Assembly: GCF_042648405.1 (NCBI RefSeq)
Contig: NZ_JBHRXV010000011.1
Location: 248,001-312,000 of the forward strand
DNA from: Sphingoaurantiacus capsulatus
GTDB taxonomy: Bacteria > Pseudomonadota > Alphaproteobacteria > Sphingomonadales > Sphingomonadaceae
DNA length: 64,000 bases
Direction of reading: 5' to 3'
In this document: positions 30,931-39,386 of the stretch, piece after piece
Layout: each line of letters begins with the position of its first letter
How positions within the stretch are numbered: position 1 is the stretch's first letter
Made by a program: the position numbers and the translations under genes
Notes under the pieces: generated by a model
Database searches by the model: none
Told to the model about the DNA's origin: nothing
Seen by the model: only the letters and a program-made list of their open reading frames with translations

Positions 30931-33075
30931 ATGCGCCGTCGTCTGCTTCGGGCAAGCCTGCTGGCGCTTGCCGCCGCCGCGCTGTCGTCGTGCAACGTGT
31001 CGGAAAAGGAGGACGCGCCGGCGAGCGCCGCGTCGGGCGTGTCCGCCGAACGGCTGCTCAACGCCAGCGCCGAGCCGCAGAACTGGCTGACCCACGGCGG
31101 CACCTATGACGAGCAGCGCTTCAGCCCGCTGACGCAGGTCACCGACGCCAATGTCGGGCAGCTGAAGCTCGCCTGGTCCTACGATCTCGACACGAACAGG
31201 GGCCAGGAGGCGACGCCGATCGTCGTCGATGGCGTGATGTACACCACCTCGGCCTGGTCGAAAGTGTTCGCGCTGGACGCCGCCACCGGCAAGGAACTGT
31301 GGAGCTACGACCCGCAGGTGCCGGGCGAGCGCGGCTTTTCCGCCTGCTGCGACGTGGTGAACCGCGGCGTCGCGGTCTATGGCGGTCGCGTCTATTTCGG
31401 CACGCTCGATGGGCGGCTGATCGCGCTCGACGCCAAGACCGGCAAGCCGGCGTGGTCCACCGTGACCGTCGATCAGTCGCAGCCCTATACGATCACCGGC
31501 GCGCCGCGCATCGTGAAGGGCAAGGTCGTCATCGGGAACGGCGGCGGCGAATATGGCGTTCGCGGCTATGTCTCCGCCTTCGATGCCGCCACCGGCAAGC
31601 TGGCGTGGCGCTTCTATACGGTGCCCGGCGACCCGTCGAAACCCGCCGACGGCGCTGCCTCCGACACCGCGCTGAAGACGGCGGCGGCGACATGGAGCGG
31701 CGAGTGGTGGAAGGCGGGTGGCGGCGGCACCGTCTGGGACGCCATCGTCTACGACAAGGAGCTTGATCAACTCTACATCGGCGTCGGCAACGGCTCGCCA
31801 TGGAACCACAAGATCCGTTCGCAGGGGAAAGGCGACAATCTCTTCCTGTCGTCGGTGGTCGCGCTCGATCCCGATACCGGCGCCTATAAATGGCATTATC
31901 AGGGCACGCCGGGCGAGACCTGGGACTTCACCCAGACGCAGCCGATCATCCTCGCCACGCTCAATATCGAGGGCGCAGCGCGCAAGGTGCTGATGCAGGC
32001 GCCGAAGAACGGTTTCTTCTATGTGATCGACCGAGCGACCGGAAAGCTGATCTCGGCGAAGAACTTCGTGCCGATGACCTGGGCGACCGGCGTCGATCTG
32101 AAGACCGGCCGGCCGATCGAGACGCCCAACGCCCGCTTCCAGAAGGGTGACGAGATGGTCGCGCCCTCGGCGCTCGGCGCCCACAACTGGCACCCGATGT
32201 CGTTCAGCCCGAAAACCGGCCTCGTCTACCTGCCCGCGCAGGAGGTGCCGTTCCTCTATTCCGACCAGAAGGGCTACACGCACCGGCAGGGCGCGTGGAA
32301 CATCGCGGTCGACGCGGTAAAGAACATGCCGCCCGAGGACAAGGCGACCTTCAAGGTCATCCGCGCGATGCTCAAAGGTCAGCTCGTCGCCTGGGACCCG
32401 GTGGCGCAGAAGGAAGTCTGGCGCGCGCAATATGACGGGCCGTGGAATGGCGGCACGCTCGCCACCGCCGGAAACCTGGTTTTCCAGGGCAACGCCAAGG
32501 GCGAGTTCCAGGCCTTCCGCGCCGACAACGGCCAGAAGCTCTGGACCTTCGACGCGCAGACCGGCGTCATCGCCGGCCCGGTCAGCTACAGCGTCGGCGG
32601 CCGGCAATATGTGGCGGTGATGGCGGGCTATGGCGGCGCCTATCCGCTGTCGTCGTCGTTCGTCGACAATCCGCGGCCGATGCCTAATGGCCGGGTACTG
32701 GTGTTCAAGCTGAACGGCACCGCGACGCTGCCCGCCGCCGAGCCGATCGCCAATCCGCCGGCCAACCCGCCCGCCGAAAGCTTCCCGGCGGCGCAGGTGG
32801 CGCAGGGACTGCAGATCTACGAGAGCAATTGCGGCGTCTGCCACGGCCCGGCCGGTATCTCGTCGGGCGTGCTCCCCGACCTGCGCCGCTCGGCCGCGCT
32901 CGCCGACAAGGAGCTGTGGAACGGCATCGTCATCGGCGGCCAGTTGAAGGACCGCGGCATGATCAGCTTCGCCAAATGGCTGAGCCCCGCCGATGCCGAG
33001 GCGGTGCGCGCCTATATCGGGGGCCACGCCAAGCGGTTGAAAGCCGAAGAGGGCGTGCCGCCGGCGAACCCTTGA
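30931..33075 (+). CDS. PQQ-dependent quinohaemoprotein alcohol dehydrogenase, lipoprotein form
   Basis: A 714-aa exported enzyme that oxidises alcohols with PQQ and passes electrons to haem c. The N-terminus is a lipoprotein signal (lipobox LSSC, Cys21). An eight-bladed PQQ propeller follows, with the vicinal disulphide C139-C140 (GFSACCDVVNRG), repeated W-docking motifs such as KLAWSYDLDT, KELWSYDP and GAYKWHYQ, and VIGNGGGEYGVRGYVSA. The C-terminal cytochrome c domain has CGVCH at 634-638 and a likely Met ligand in DRGMISFAKWL. This fits type II quinohaemoproteins, which are usually soluble; the lipobox suggests anchoring. Confidence 0.93.
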   Translation: MRRRLLRASLLALAAAALSSCNVSEKEDAPASAASGVSAERLLNASAEPQNWLTHGGTYDEQRFSPLTQVTDANVGQLKLAWSYDLDTNRGQEATPIVVDGVMYTTSAWSKVFALDAATGKELWSYDPQVPGERGFSACCDVVNRGVAVYGGRVYFGTLDGRLIALDAKTGKPAWSTVTVDQSQPYTITGAPRIVKGKVVIGNGGGEYGVRGYVSAFDAATGKLAWRFYTVPGDPSKPADGAASDTALKTAAATWSGEWWKAGGGGTVWDAIVYDKELDQLYIGVGNGSPWNHKIRSQGKGDNLFLSSVVALDPDTGAYKWHYQGTPGETWDFTQTQPIILATLNIEGAARKVLMQAPKNGFFYVIDRATGKLISAKNFVPMTWATGVDLKTGRPIETPNARFQKGDEMVAPSALGAHNWHPMSFSPKTGLVYLPAQEVPFLYSDQKGYTHRQGAWNIAVDAVKNMPPEDKATFKVIRAMLKGQLVAWDPVAQKEVWRAQYDGPWNGGTLATAGNLVFQGNAKGEFQAFRADNGQKLWTFDAQTGVIAGPVSYSVGGRQYVAVMAGYGGAYPLSSSFVDNPRPMPNGRVLVFKLNGTATLPAAEPIANPPANPPAESFPAAQVAQGLQIYESNCGVCHGPAGISSGVLPDLRRSAALADKELWNGIVIGGQLKDRGMISFAKWLSPADAEAVRAYIGGHAKRLKAEEGVPPANP

Positions 33076-33098
33076 GCCGTCCCGCTCGTTGAGAGCGG

Positions 33099-33788
33099 AT
33101 GGCAAAGGAACCGAAAAAGGCCCGCAAGGCCGTGAAGAAGATCGAGCGCGCCGACAAGAAGGCGGCGCGCGCCGCGGCGAAGCGGGCGGACCACCCGGTC
33201 GCCAAGGCTGTGGCGGTGGTCGGCAAGTTCGGCGACCAGCCGCCGCTGCTGGCGCTGTCGGCGGGCGTGCTGGCGATGGGCTGGTGGCGCGGGGATCGCC
33301 GCACGATGCGCGCCGGCGCCCGCATGCTGGCCGCGGAGGCGGTCAGCATCGTGCTTAAGGATCTGGTGAAGCGCGCGGTGACCCGCACGCGGCCGCATCT
33401 GCTGGTCGACAAGGGCCATTACGAGCTTCGCTTCGGTGGGCCGCATGACGGGCCGTACAACAGCTTTCCCTCGGGCCACACCGCCGGCGCCGTCGCGGTG
33501 TCGCGGGCCTTGGCGCGTGAATATCCCGAGGGCGATCTCCCCGCCTATGCCGCTGCCGCGACGATCGCCGTCGGCCAGATACCGGCCAGCGCGCATTATC
33601 CGACCGACATCACCGCTGGCGCCGCGGTCGGCTATATCTCCGAATGGCTGGTCGATCAGGCCGTGCAGGCGATCGACGCGCGGCTAGAGCGGGCGCCGCA
33701 TGGCGCAGCGCTGGGCGCTGGTGGGGAAGAGACGCCGCTCGTGATCGAGCCGGTCGAACAGCCCGAGCGTCATCTCGCCATCGTCTAG
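33099..33788 (+). CDS. PAP2-superfamily phosphatase
   Basis: A 229-aa membrane-associated phosphatase. The three PAP2 motifs are present: KRAVTRTRP (K91 to P99), PSGH (124-127) and SAHYPTDITAG (H166, D170). The first ~30 residues are strongly basic (KKARKAVKKIERADKKAARAAAKR), which is unusual and suggests a cytoplasmic coiled extension. Likely substrates are undecaprenyl pyrophosphate or phosphatidic acid-type lipids. Its last 105 bases overlap the convergent acetyltransferase gene on the opposite strand. Confidence 0.88.
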   Translation: MAKEPKKARKAVKKIERADKKAARAAAKRADHPVAKAVAVVGKFGDQPPLLALSAGVLAMGWWRGDRRTMRAGARMLAAEAVSIVLKDLVKRAVTRTRPHLLVDKGHYELRFGGPHDGPYNSFPSGHTAGAVAVSRALAREYPEGDLPAYAAAATIAVGQIPASAHYPTDITAGAAVGYISEWLVDQAVQAIDARLERAPHGAALGAGGEETPLVIEPVEQPERHLAIV

Positions 33789-34187
33789 CACCTTGAAGCC
33801 GAGGTGCTCGTAGAGCGGCCGGTTCCACGCAATGACCCGGTCGGTGGTCAACGTCAGCGCCGCCCAGCCGCTGGCGCGGGCGTGGTCGGCGGCGGCCTCG
33901 ATCAGCGCCCGGCCATAGCCCTTGCCCTGATGGCCGAGCGCCACCGATACCTCGTGGATATAGAGCGCGTCGTCGAGCGCATGGGCGAACAGGAAGCCGG
34001 CCAGTTCGCCGCTATCCTCGGCCACCCATAGCTCGCCCTTAGCCTGCGCCGGCTCAAGCTCGGCCAGCGGCGTCGGCTCGGCATCGGCCGCCCAATCCAT
34101 ATGTGTCCCACGAAACCGCTCGCCCGCTGAAATCTCGATGGCGGCGATGCGCGGCAAGTCTTCGGCGCGCGCCAATCTGACTGTCAT
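33684..34187 (-). CDS. GNAT family N-acetyltransferase
   Basis: A 167-aa GNAT enzyme. VRLARAEDLPRIAAIEISAG is the N-terminal strand-helix, LYIHEVSVALGHQGKGYGRALI contains the acetyl-CoA Q/R-x-x-G-x-G/A motif (GHQGKGYG), and WNRPLYEHLGFKVL is the C-terminal signature. The acceptor is unknown. The C-terminal ~35 codons lie opposite the end of the PAP2 gene; the conserved RLDHERRLFPTSAQRCAMRR tail suggests this overlap is real coding sequence rather than a misplaced stop. Confidence 0.85.
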   Translation of the reverse strand: MTVRLARAEDLPRIAAIEISAGERFRGTHMDWAADAEPTPLAELEPAQAKGELWVAEDSGELAGFLFAHALDDALYIHEVSVALGHQGKGYGRALIEAAADHARASGWAALTLTTDRVIAWNRPLYEHLGFKVLDDGEMTLGLFDRLDHERRLFPTSAQRCAMRRPL

Positions 34188-34196
34188 GAAGCGGCT

Positions 34197-34469
34197 CTAG
34201 CGATCCCAGCCGACGGCAGGGCGCCCAGCGAGCATGCCCTCGACGCTCAAATCCTCATCGACATCCGGCCAGTGGATGCCGCCGCCCGAGCCGATCAACT
34301 GCCAGTTCGCGCGCTGCTCCGGCGTGGCGTCACGAAGGCGCGGATACCAGATGATCGGCGTGGCGATGGTCCGCCCGTCGCGCAGGTCGACGACGAGCTG
34401 GTCATGGGCAAAGCGAACATCCATCGCCCGCTCATCGCGCGGGCTTGCCAGAGTGGCCATGCCAAGCAT
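34197..34469 (-). CDS. DUF2442 domain protein
   Basis: A protein of about 90 aa. DVRFAHDQLVVDLRDGRTIATPI, WYPRLRDATPEQRANWQLIG and IHWPDVDEDLSVEGML match DUF2442 (PF10387). It overlaps the end of the DUF4160 gene by 38 bases when started at the first ATG; a second ATG three codons later is equally possible. DUF4160 and DUF2442 genes commonly occur as adjacent pairs and have been proposed as toxin-antitoxin modules, from memory. No biochemical role is established from sequence. Confidence 0.82.
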   Translation of the reverse strand: MLGMATLASPRDERAMDVRFAHDQLVVDLRDGRTIATPIIWYPRLRDATPEQRANWQLIGSGGGIHWPDVDEDLSVEGMLAGRPAVGWDR

Positions 34470-34674
34470 CCTCCAAACGGTGGACGTTATCTTGCACCAT
34501 TCGCTCGATCTTCGCCAGATCGCGAGCATTGAAACCGTCGTTGAGCACGAGGCGAACCGGCCGAAGCAGGAATTTTACCGCCCTGCCATCGCGCTCGACA
34601 TGCACATGCGGGGGCGGGTGGTCGCCCGCATAGAAGAAGAAGCGATAGGAGCCTTCGCGATGGATGCTCGGCAT
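34432..34674 (-). CDS. DUF4160 domain protein
   Basis: An 80-aa protein. MPSIHREGSYRFFFYAGDHP and PPPHVHVERDG (the signature HVHVE region), KFLLRPVRLVLNDGFNARDLAKIE and VQDNVHRLEDAW match DUF4160 (PF13711). The conserved RFFFY-H-x-PPHVHV motif is a small beta unit of unknown activity. It is followed with overlap by a DUF2442 gene. The arrangement of two short overlapping genes is typical of a toxin-antitoxin-like pair, with DUF4160 as candidate toxin; this is inference. Confidence 0.82.
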   Translation of the reverse strand: MPSIHREGSYRFFFYAGDHPPPHVHVERDGRAVKFLLRPVRLVLNDGFNARDLAKIERMVQDNVHRLEDAWHGHSGKPAR

Positions 34675-34688
34675 CCGCGTCGATCGTC

Positions 34689-35129
34689 CTACGCCGGGGC
34701 GAGGCCGAGCTGCCGCATGATCGACAACTGATCGAACCACACCCGCTCGCAAGCGATGCCGTCGCCATCGAAGATGAACAGCGCGGCCATGCGCACCTTG
34801 AACGACTTGCCGGTCGGCGGAATGACCTGCCCGCCGGCGCTGATCGGCCCCTTGTGGGTGCCCAGCAGCCAGAATTCCGCCAGCACGCCGTCGTCGGTGT
34901 GGTGGAGCTGGATGATTTCGTTGCGCTGGTCGGGGAAGGGGGTGCGCGACAGCTGGAAATAGCGGCGCACCTCGGCATCGCCGTCGAACACCGTGTCGGT
35001 ACCGATCAGCTCGTAGCGCGGGTGGGTGAAGGTCGCCATGACGCGCTCGAAATCGAGTTCCGTCTCGGCGACCATATGCTCGCGCACCACGGCTTCGCGG
35101 TGCGCGCGGACGGTGGCCAGCTCACCCAT
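34689..35129 (-). CDS. SnoaL-like / NTF2-like domain protein
   Basis: A 146-aa protein with the SnoaL-like polyketide cyclase fold: an N-terminal helix (RAHREAVVREHMVAETELDFERVMATF), HPRYELIGTDTVFDGDAEVRRYF, LAEFWLLGTHKGPI and MAALFIFDGDGIACERVWFD, ending QLSIMRQLGL. These small barrel proteins are hydrolases, isomerases or ligand binders; the substrate is unknown. The start overlaps the stop of the VWA gene by ATGA, so the two are translationally coupled. Confidence 0.82.
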   Translation of the reverse strand: MGELATVRAHREAVVREHMVAETELDFERVMATFTHPRYELIGTDTVFDGDAEVRRYFQLSRTPFPDQRNEIIQLHHTDDGVLAEFWLLGTHKGPISAGGQVIPPTGKSFKVRMAALFIFDGDGIACERVWFDQLSIMRQLGLAPA

Positions 35130-36310
35130 CAGTGCGACCGCGTCAGTTCGCGCATCGCGTTCTCCAGCCCGTCGAGCGTCAGCGGGAACATGCGGCCTTC
35201 CATGATGGTCTTCATCATCTGGATCGACTGGCCATGCGCCCAATGCTTCTCGGGGATCGGGTTCAGCCACACCGCCGAATGATAGACGTCGAGCATCCGG
35301 CGCATCCAGGTCTCGCCCGATTCCTCGTTCCAATGCTCGACCGAACCGCCCGGATAGTTGATCTCGTATGGGCTCATCGAGGCGTCGCCGACGAAGATGA
35401 TCTTATAGTCGTGCGGGAATTTGTGGAGCACATCGAGCATGTTGTGCCGCTCGCTCCACCGGCGCTTGTTGTCCTTCCACACCGCCTCGTAGACACAATT
35501 GTGGAAGTAGAAAAATTCGAGATGCTTGAACTCGGTGTGCGCGGCCGAGAACAGCTCCTCCATCAGCTTGATGTGCGGGTCCATCGAGCCGCCGATGTCG
35601 AGGAACAGCAGCACCTTCACCGCATTGTGCCGCTCCGGGCGCATCACGATGTCGAGATAGGCCTTCTTCGCGGTGCCGCGGATCGTCTCGTCGAGGTCAA
35701 GCTCGTCGGCGGCGCCGGTGCGCGCAAATTTGCGCAGGCGGCGCAGCGCCACCTTGATGTTGCGCGTGCCCAGCTCAACGTCGTTGTCGAGGTTCTTGAA
35801 CTCGCGCTTGTCCCAGACCTTCACGGCGCGGCCATGGCGGCCTTCCTTCTGGCCGATGCGCACGCCTTCGGGGTTGTAGCCATAGGCGCCGAAGGGTGAC
35901 TTGCCCGCCGTCCCGATCCACTTGTTGCCGCCCTGGTGGCGTTCCTTCTGCTCCTCAAGCCGCTTCTTCAGCGTCTCCATCAGCTCGTCCCACGAGCCGA
36001 GCTTGTTGACCTCCTCCATCTCCTCGGGGGTCAGGTACAGCTCGGCGAGCTTCTTCAGCCATTCCTCGGGGATTTCGGCGGTCTCGGTGCCGTAATTGGT
36101 TTCCAGCCCCTTGAAGACCTTGCCGAACACCTGATCGAAGCGGTCGAGCAGCCCCTCGTCCTTCACGTAGGTGGCGCGCGCGAGATAGTAGAAATCCTCG
36201 ACCCGGCGGTCGATGACGCCGGCCTTCAGCGCCTCGAGCAGGATGAGGTGCTCCTTCAGCGAAGCGTTGATCTTGGCGGCGCGAAGCTCGTCGACGAAGT
36301 TCAGGAACAT
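35129..36310 (-). CDS. VWA (CoxE-like) domain protein
   Basis: A 393-aa protein with an N-terminal helical region (FLNFVDELRAAKINASLKEHL, then YYLARATYVKDEGLLDRFDQVF) and a C-terminal von Willebrand A domain. The metal site reads LLFLDIGGSMD (D238), so the first Ser of the usual D-x-S-x-S is Gly. HLEFFYFHNCVYEAVW and KIIFVGDASMSPYEI follow. It is expected to work with a MoxR AAA+ ATPase as a chaperone-like pair; that ATPase gene lies 3 kb away on the same strand. It is translated ahead of the SnoaL-like gene. Confidence 0.88.
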   Translation of the reverse strand: MFLNFVDELRAAKINASLKEHLILLEALKAGVIDRRVEDFYYLARATYVKDEGLLDRFDQVFGKVFKGLETNYGTETAEIPEEWLKKLAELYLTPEEMEEVNKLGSWDELMETLKKRLEEQKERHQGGNKWIGTAGKSPFGAYGYNPEGVRIGQKEGRHGRAVKVWDKREFKNLDNDVELGTRNIKVALRRLRKFARTGAADELDLDETIRGTAKKAYLDIVMRPERHNAVKVLLFLDIGGSMDPHIKLMEELFSAAHTEFKHLEFFYFHNCVYEAVWKDNKRRWSERHNMLDVLHKFPHDYKIIFVGDASMSPYEINYPGGSVEHWNEESGETWMRRMLDVYHSAVWLNPIPEKHWAHGQSIQMMKTIMEGRMFPLTLDGLENAMRELTRSH

Positions 36311-36319
36311 GAGGCTTTC

Positions 36320-37282
36320 CTAGCTGTCGCGCGGCACGGCGGCCAGCGCCTTCAGGGTGCGGTGGGGCGGGCTCACAGTGTCGAGGCGGCCGCCGGGGAA
36401 GAAGGCGCGGGTGTTCGCCTGCGCGGGCAGGGGATCGAGCGCGGCGGCCAGCCCTTCGGGCGTCCAGGTCGCGTCGCCGTTGCTGATCAGATGCTCGCCG
36501 TCCCACGGCGCGAACAGCACGACGTCGCCGCCTTCGACGCCGAACACGCGGCCGGTAAAGCGGCAGAGCGGCGAGGCGAGGTAGACGATCAGCGGCGCGA
36601 TATGTTCGGGCAAATGCCGGTCGAAGCCGTCGCGCCTGGGCATCTGCGCCAGCACGAAGTCGGACGCCTCGACCATCCGCGTCCGCCCGCTCGGCGCGAT
36701 GGCGTTGGCGCGGATGCCCAACTCGGCCAGCTCCTGCGCCGCGACCTGCGTGAAGGCGGCGATGCCGGCCTTCGCCGCGCCATAGGCGGCGCCCGCCGGC
36801 ATCGGGTGGAGCCCGACCGGCGAGGTGGTGTTGATCAGCGCGCGGCCCAGTTCGGGCCCGCGGTCGCGCCAGTGGGCGGCGGCGGCGCGGGTGACGGCGG
36901 CGGTGCCCTTCAGGTGAACGGCGATCTCGAGGTCGAAATCGGCCTCGGTCATGTCGGCGATGGCGGCGGGCCGGTTGATGCCGGCGTTGTTCACGACGAT
37001 GTCGAGCTGGCCGAAGGTGCGCACCGCCTGCTCGACGATGGTCGCGGCACCGTCCCAGTCGGCGACCGAGGCGAGGTTGGCGACCGCCTGGCCGCCGGCG
37101 TCGCGGATTTCCTCGGCAACGGCATTGGCCGCATCGGCGTCGCCACCTTCGCCTAGCACCGAGCCGCCGAGATCGTTGACGACGACGCGCGCACCGGCGG
37201 CAGCAAGCGCCAGCGCATGCGCGCGGCCGATGCCGCGCCCGGCCCCTGTCACAACCGCCACCTTGCCGTCGAGCAAGCTCAT
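36320..37282 (-). CDS. SDR family oxidoreductase (320 aa)
   Basis: A Rossmann-fold short-chain dehydrogenase. TGAGRGIGRAHALALAAAGA binds NAD(P), VVNNAGINRP is the NNAG motif, Ser is in INTTSPVG, and Y-x-x-x-K is AAYGAAKAG. It is longer than the classic 250 aa because of a C-terminal extension after EGGDVVLFAPWDGEHL, similar to the multifunctional-enzyme-type (hydroxyacyl-CoA) dehydrogenases. Nine bases separate it from the VWA gene downstream. The substrate is not determinable. Confidence 0.87.
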   Translation of the reverse strand: MSLLDGKVAVVTGAGRGIGRAHALALAAAGARVVVNDLGGSVLGEGGDADAANAVAEEIRDAGGQAVANLASVADWDGAATIVEQAVRTFGQLDIVVNNAGINRPAAIADMTEADFDLEIAVHLKGTAAVTRAAAAHWRDRGPELGRALINTTSPVGLHPMPAGAAYGAAKAGIAAFTQVAAQELAELGIRANAIAPSGRTRMVEASDFVLAQMPRRDGFDRHLPEHIAPLIVYLASPLCRFTGRVFGVEGGDVVLFAPWDGEHLISNGDATWTPEGLAAALDPLPAQANTRAFFPGGRLDTVSPPHRTLKALAAVPRDS

Positions 37283-37348
37283 CGCCGATCCTTCCGATAC
37301 GCAAGCTAGCGCGCCTGACGCGACCAACAAGCTAGGCAAGGGGGCAGG

Positions 37349-38080
37349 GTGATCGGTCTCGACTTTGCAGGGAAGACCGCGCTCGTGGTCGGCGGCTCGA
37401 CGGGCATCGGCAATGCGGCCGCGCAGATGTTCCGCGAGGCGGGCGCCACCGTCCATGTTACCGGCACCCGTGCCGACGCGGCGGCCTATGAAGGCACCGA
37501 CGGCGACCTGACCGGGCTGACCTACCATCGCCTCGACATCGGCGACCGCAATGCGGTGACGGCGTTCGATCCCGGTATCGCCGGCCTCGACGCGCTGGTG
37601 ATCGCCGCCGGCATGGTCATGTACAAGCGCGCCGAGTTCGAGATCGAGAATTTCGAGAAGGTGATCTCGGCGAACCTCACCGGCTTCATGCAGCTGTCGA
37701 CCAAATTTTTGCCACAGCTACGGGCCGCCAAGGGCTCGATCGTCAACGTCGGCTCGGTGGCGAGCTTCAAGGGTGTGGTCGGTCAGCCGGCCTATTCGGC
37801 GTCGAAGGGTGGGCTCAGGACGCTCACCAGGTCGCTGGCGATGGCCTTCGCCGGCGACGGCGTGCGGGTGAATCTTGTCGCGCCGGGGTTGATCCGCACC
37901 AAGATGACCGAGGTGACCTGGGGTAACGAGGCGCGCGCCGTCGCGACCGAGGCAGCGATCCCGCTGAAGCGCCTCGGCGAGCCGCGCGATGTTGGCGGGG
38001 CCATCCTGTTCCTGTGCAGCGATATCGCGGCCTATATCACCGGCGAATCGATCCTGATCGACGGAGGAGCCACGGCATGA
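37349..38080 (+). CDS. SDR family oxidoreductase (243 aa)
   Basis: A classic short-chain dehydrogenase. ALVVGGSTGIGNAAAQMFREAGA is the cofactor loop; VIAAGM replaces NNAG; the Ser is in VNVGSVASF and YSASK is the catalytic Tyr/Lys pair. GEPRDVGGAILFLCSDIAAYITGESILIDGG closes the fold. The GTG start has GGGGGCAGG upstream. Its stop overlaps the start of the next, similar SDR gene (ATGA). The two proteins share much of their sequence and look like a tandem duplication. Confidence 0.88.
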   Translation: MIGLDFAGKTALVVGGSTGIGNAAAQMFREAGATVHVTGTRADAAAYEGTDGDLTGLTYHRLDIGDRNAVTAFDPGIAGLDALVIAAGMVMYKRAEFEIENFEKVISANLTGFMQLSTKFLPQLRAAKGSIVNVGSVASFKGVVGQPAYSASKGGLRTLTRSLAMAFAGDGVRVNLVAPGLIRTKMTEVTWGNEARAVATEAAIPLKRLGEPRDVGGAILFLCSDIAAYITGESILIDGGATA

Positions 38081-38790
38081 GCTGGGCCAAGGGCAAGATC
38101 GTCCTCGTCACCGGCGGCAGCCAGGGCATTGGCCATGCCACCGCCGTGGCCTTCCGCAACGCCGGGGCGACGGTTCATATCACCGGCACGCGCGACGCGG
38201 CGGCCGACTATGAGGACGATCTGTCGGGCTTCACCTACCACCGCGTCGCGATGGGCGAGGCGGACAAGCGCGCCGCGCTGGCCGCGGCCATCCCGGCGCT
38301 CGACGTGCTGGTCAACAATGCCGGCATGGGTGCGCCCGATGAATATACGCTGGAGGGCTTCTCGCGCGTCATCGAGGTCAACCTCACCGCGGTGATGGAC
38401 CTGTGCCTGCGCTTCCACCCGGCGCTGGCCGCCGCTAAAGGCGCGGTGATCAACGTCGGTTCGCTGTCGTCTTTCCTCGCGATCAAGGATCAGCCGGCCT
38501 ACACCACCTCGAAGACCGCGATCCTCGGGCTGACGCGGGCGCTCGGCGACAAATGGTCGGCGGACGGCGTGCGGGTGAACATGGTGGCGCCGGGCTTCAT
38601 CGAGACGCGGATGACCGGCCGCGCGCGGGAGAACCCCGATGTCGAGAAGCGGCTGCTGAAGGCGATCCCGATGCAGCGCTGGGGCCAGCCGGCGGAAATC
38701 GCCGACGCGATCCTGTTTCTCGCCAGCCCGGCGGCGAGCTACATCACCGGCCAGAGCCTCGCGATCGATGGCGGGCTGCTGCTGCGCTGA
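38077..38790 (+). CDS. SDR family oxidoreductase (237 aa), paralogue of the preceding gene
   Basis: A short-chain dehydrogenase with the cofactor loop VLVTGGSQGIGHATAVAFRN, canonical VNNAGMGAP, INVGSLSSF and YTTSK, and the ending ASPAASYITGQSLAIDGGLLLR. It resembles the upstream SDR throughout (shared AGATVHITGTRDAAADYE-like segment), which supports duplication. It is coupled to that gene by ATGA. The two products may act as a heterodimer or on successive intermediates; nothing in the sequence fixes the substrate. Confidence 0.88.
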   Translation: MSWAKGKIVLVTGGSQGIGHATAVAFRNAGATVHITGTRDAAADYEDDLSGFTYHRVAMGEADKRAALAAAIPALDVLVNNAGMGAPDEYTLEGFSRVIEVNLTAVMDLCLRFHPALAAAKGAVINVGSLSSFLAIKDQPAYTTSKTAILGLTRALGDKWSADGVRVNMVAPGFIETRMTGRARENPDVEKRLLKAIPMQRWGQPAEIADAILFLASPAASYITGQSLAIDGGLLLR

Positions 38791-38794
38791 GAAT

Positions 38795-38920
38795 CCCTCG
38801 CCCGCTTGCGGGAGGGAGGGGCCCGCCGCGAAGCGGTGGGAGGGTGAGGGTGATCGGCCGCCGAAGGGCTCGCTGACGCTCGCACACCCTCACCTAACCT
38901 CTCCCGCAAGCGGGAGAGGG
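38795..38920. repeat. intergenic compound inverted repeat (CCCGCTTGCGGG type)
   Basis: The left segment CCCTCGCCCGCTTGCGGGAG and the right segment CTCCCGCAAGCGGGAGAGGG are inverted copies, and GGGTGAGGGTG/CACCCTCACC pair further inside. The element fills the spacer between the SDR gene and a convergent membrane-protein gene. It is the third distinct type of intergenic palindrome in this window. Confidence 0.7.
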
Positions 38921-38926
38921 ACAAGA

Positions 38927-39286
38927 TCAGGCGCGTTCGCCGCCCGCGTCTTCCAGCACATGCTGGATCGAGGTGCCGAACAGCAGCGCCTGCGGCGCGA
39001 TCATCAGCAGCGGGGCGTAGTCGGTGAAACCGCGTAAGCCCAGGCCGTAGGCGAAGCCGCTGAAGATGATGCCGGTGGCGAGCAGCAGCAGGTGGGCCAT
39101 CGAGGGCAGGCGCGGCACGAAGATGCACCAGAGCGCGCAGCCGGCCATCGCGGTCATCGTCAGCGCGCGCAGGCTCATGTCGATGAAATCGGCCTGTACC
39201 GAGGCCGAGAGCAGCATGACGAAGATCGGCGCGGCGAGCGCCACGCGCAGCGCGACCCGTTCGACGAGCGAAGACGGCAGGAACAT
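38927..39286 (-). CDS. membrane protein, four predicted TM helices
   Basis: A 119-aa hydrophobic protein. Predicted TM segments are about 8-30 (RVALRVALAAPIFVMLLSA), 38-57 (SLRALTMTAMAGCALWCIF), 63-82 (MAHLLLLATGIIFSGFAYG) and 90-108 (APLLMIAPQALLFGTSIQ). No family is recognised. It is oriented with the downstream minus-strand genes but separated from the MoxR gene by about 100 bases. Function unknown. Confidence 0.75.
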   Translation of the reverse strand: MFLPSSLVERVALRVALAAPIFVMLLSASVQADFIDMSLRALTMTAMAGCALWCIFVPRLPSMAHLLLLATGIIFSGFAYGLGLRGFTDYAPLLMIAPQALLFGTSIQHVLEDAGGERA

Positions 39287-39386
39287 CGAATAAACCCCCT
39301 CGGTGAACGCTCCCCCGAGCGACTCGCCGAAATGCTGCTAACCCATCCCGCGCGGCGGCGTCAGCCGCGCACGCTGTCGCAGGCGA

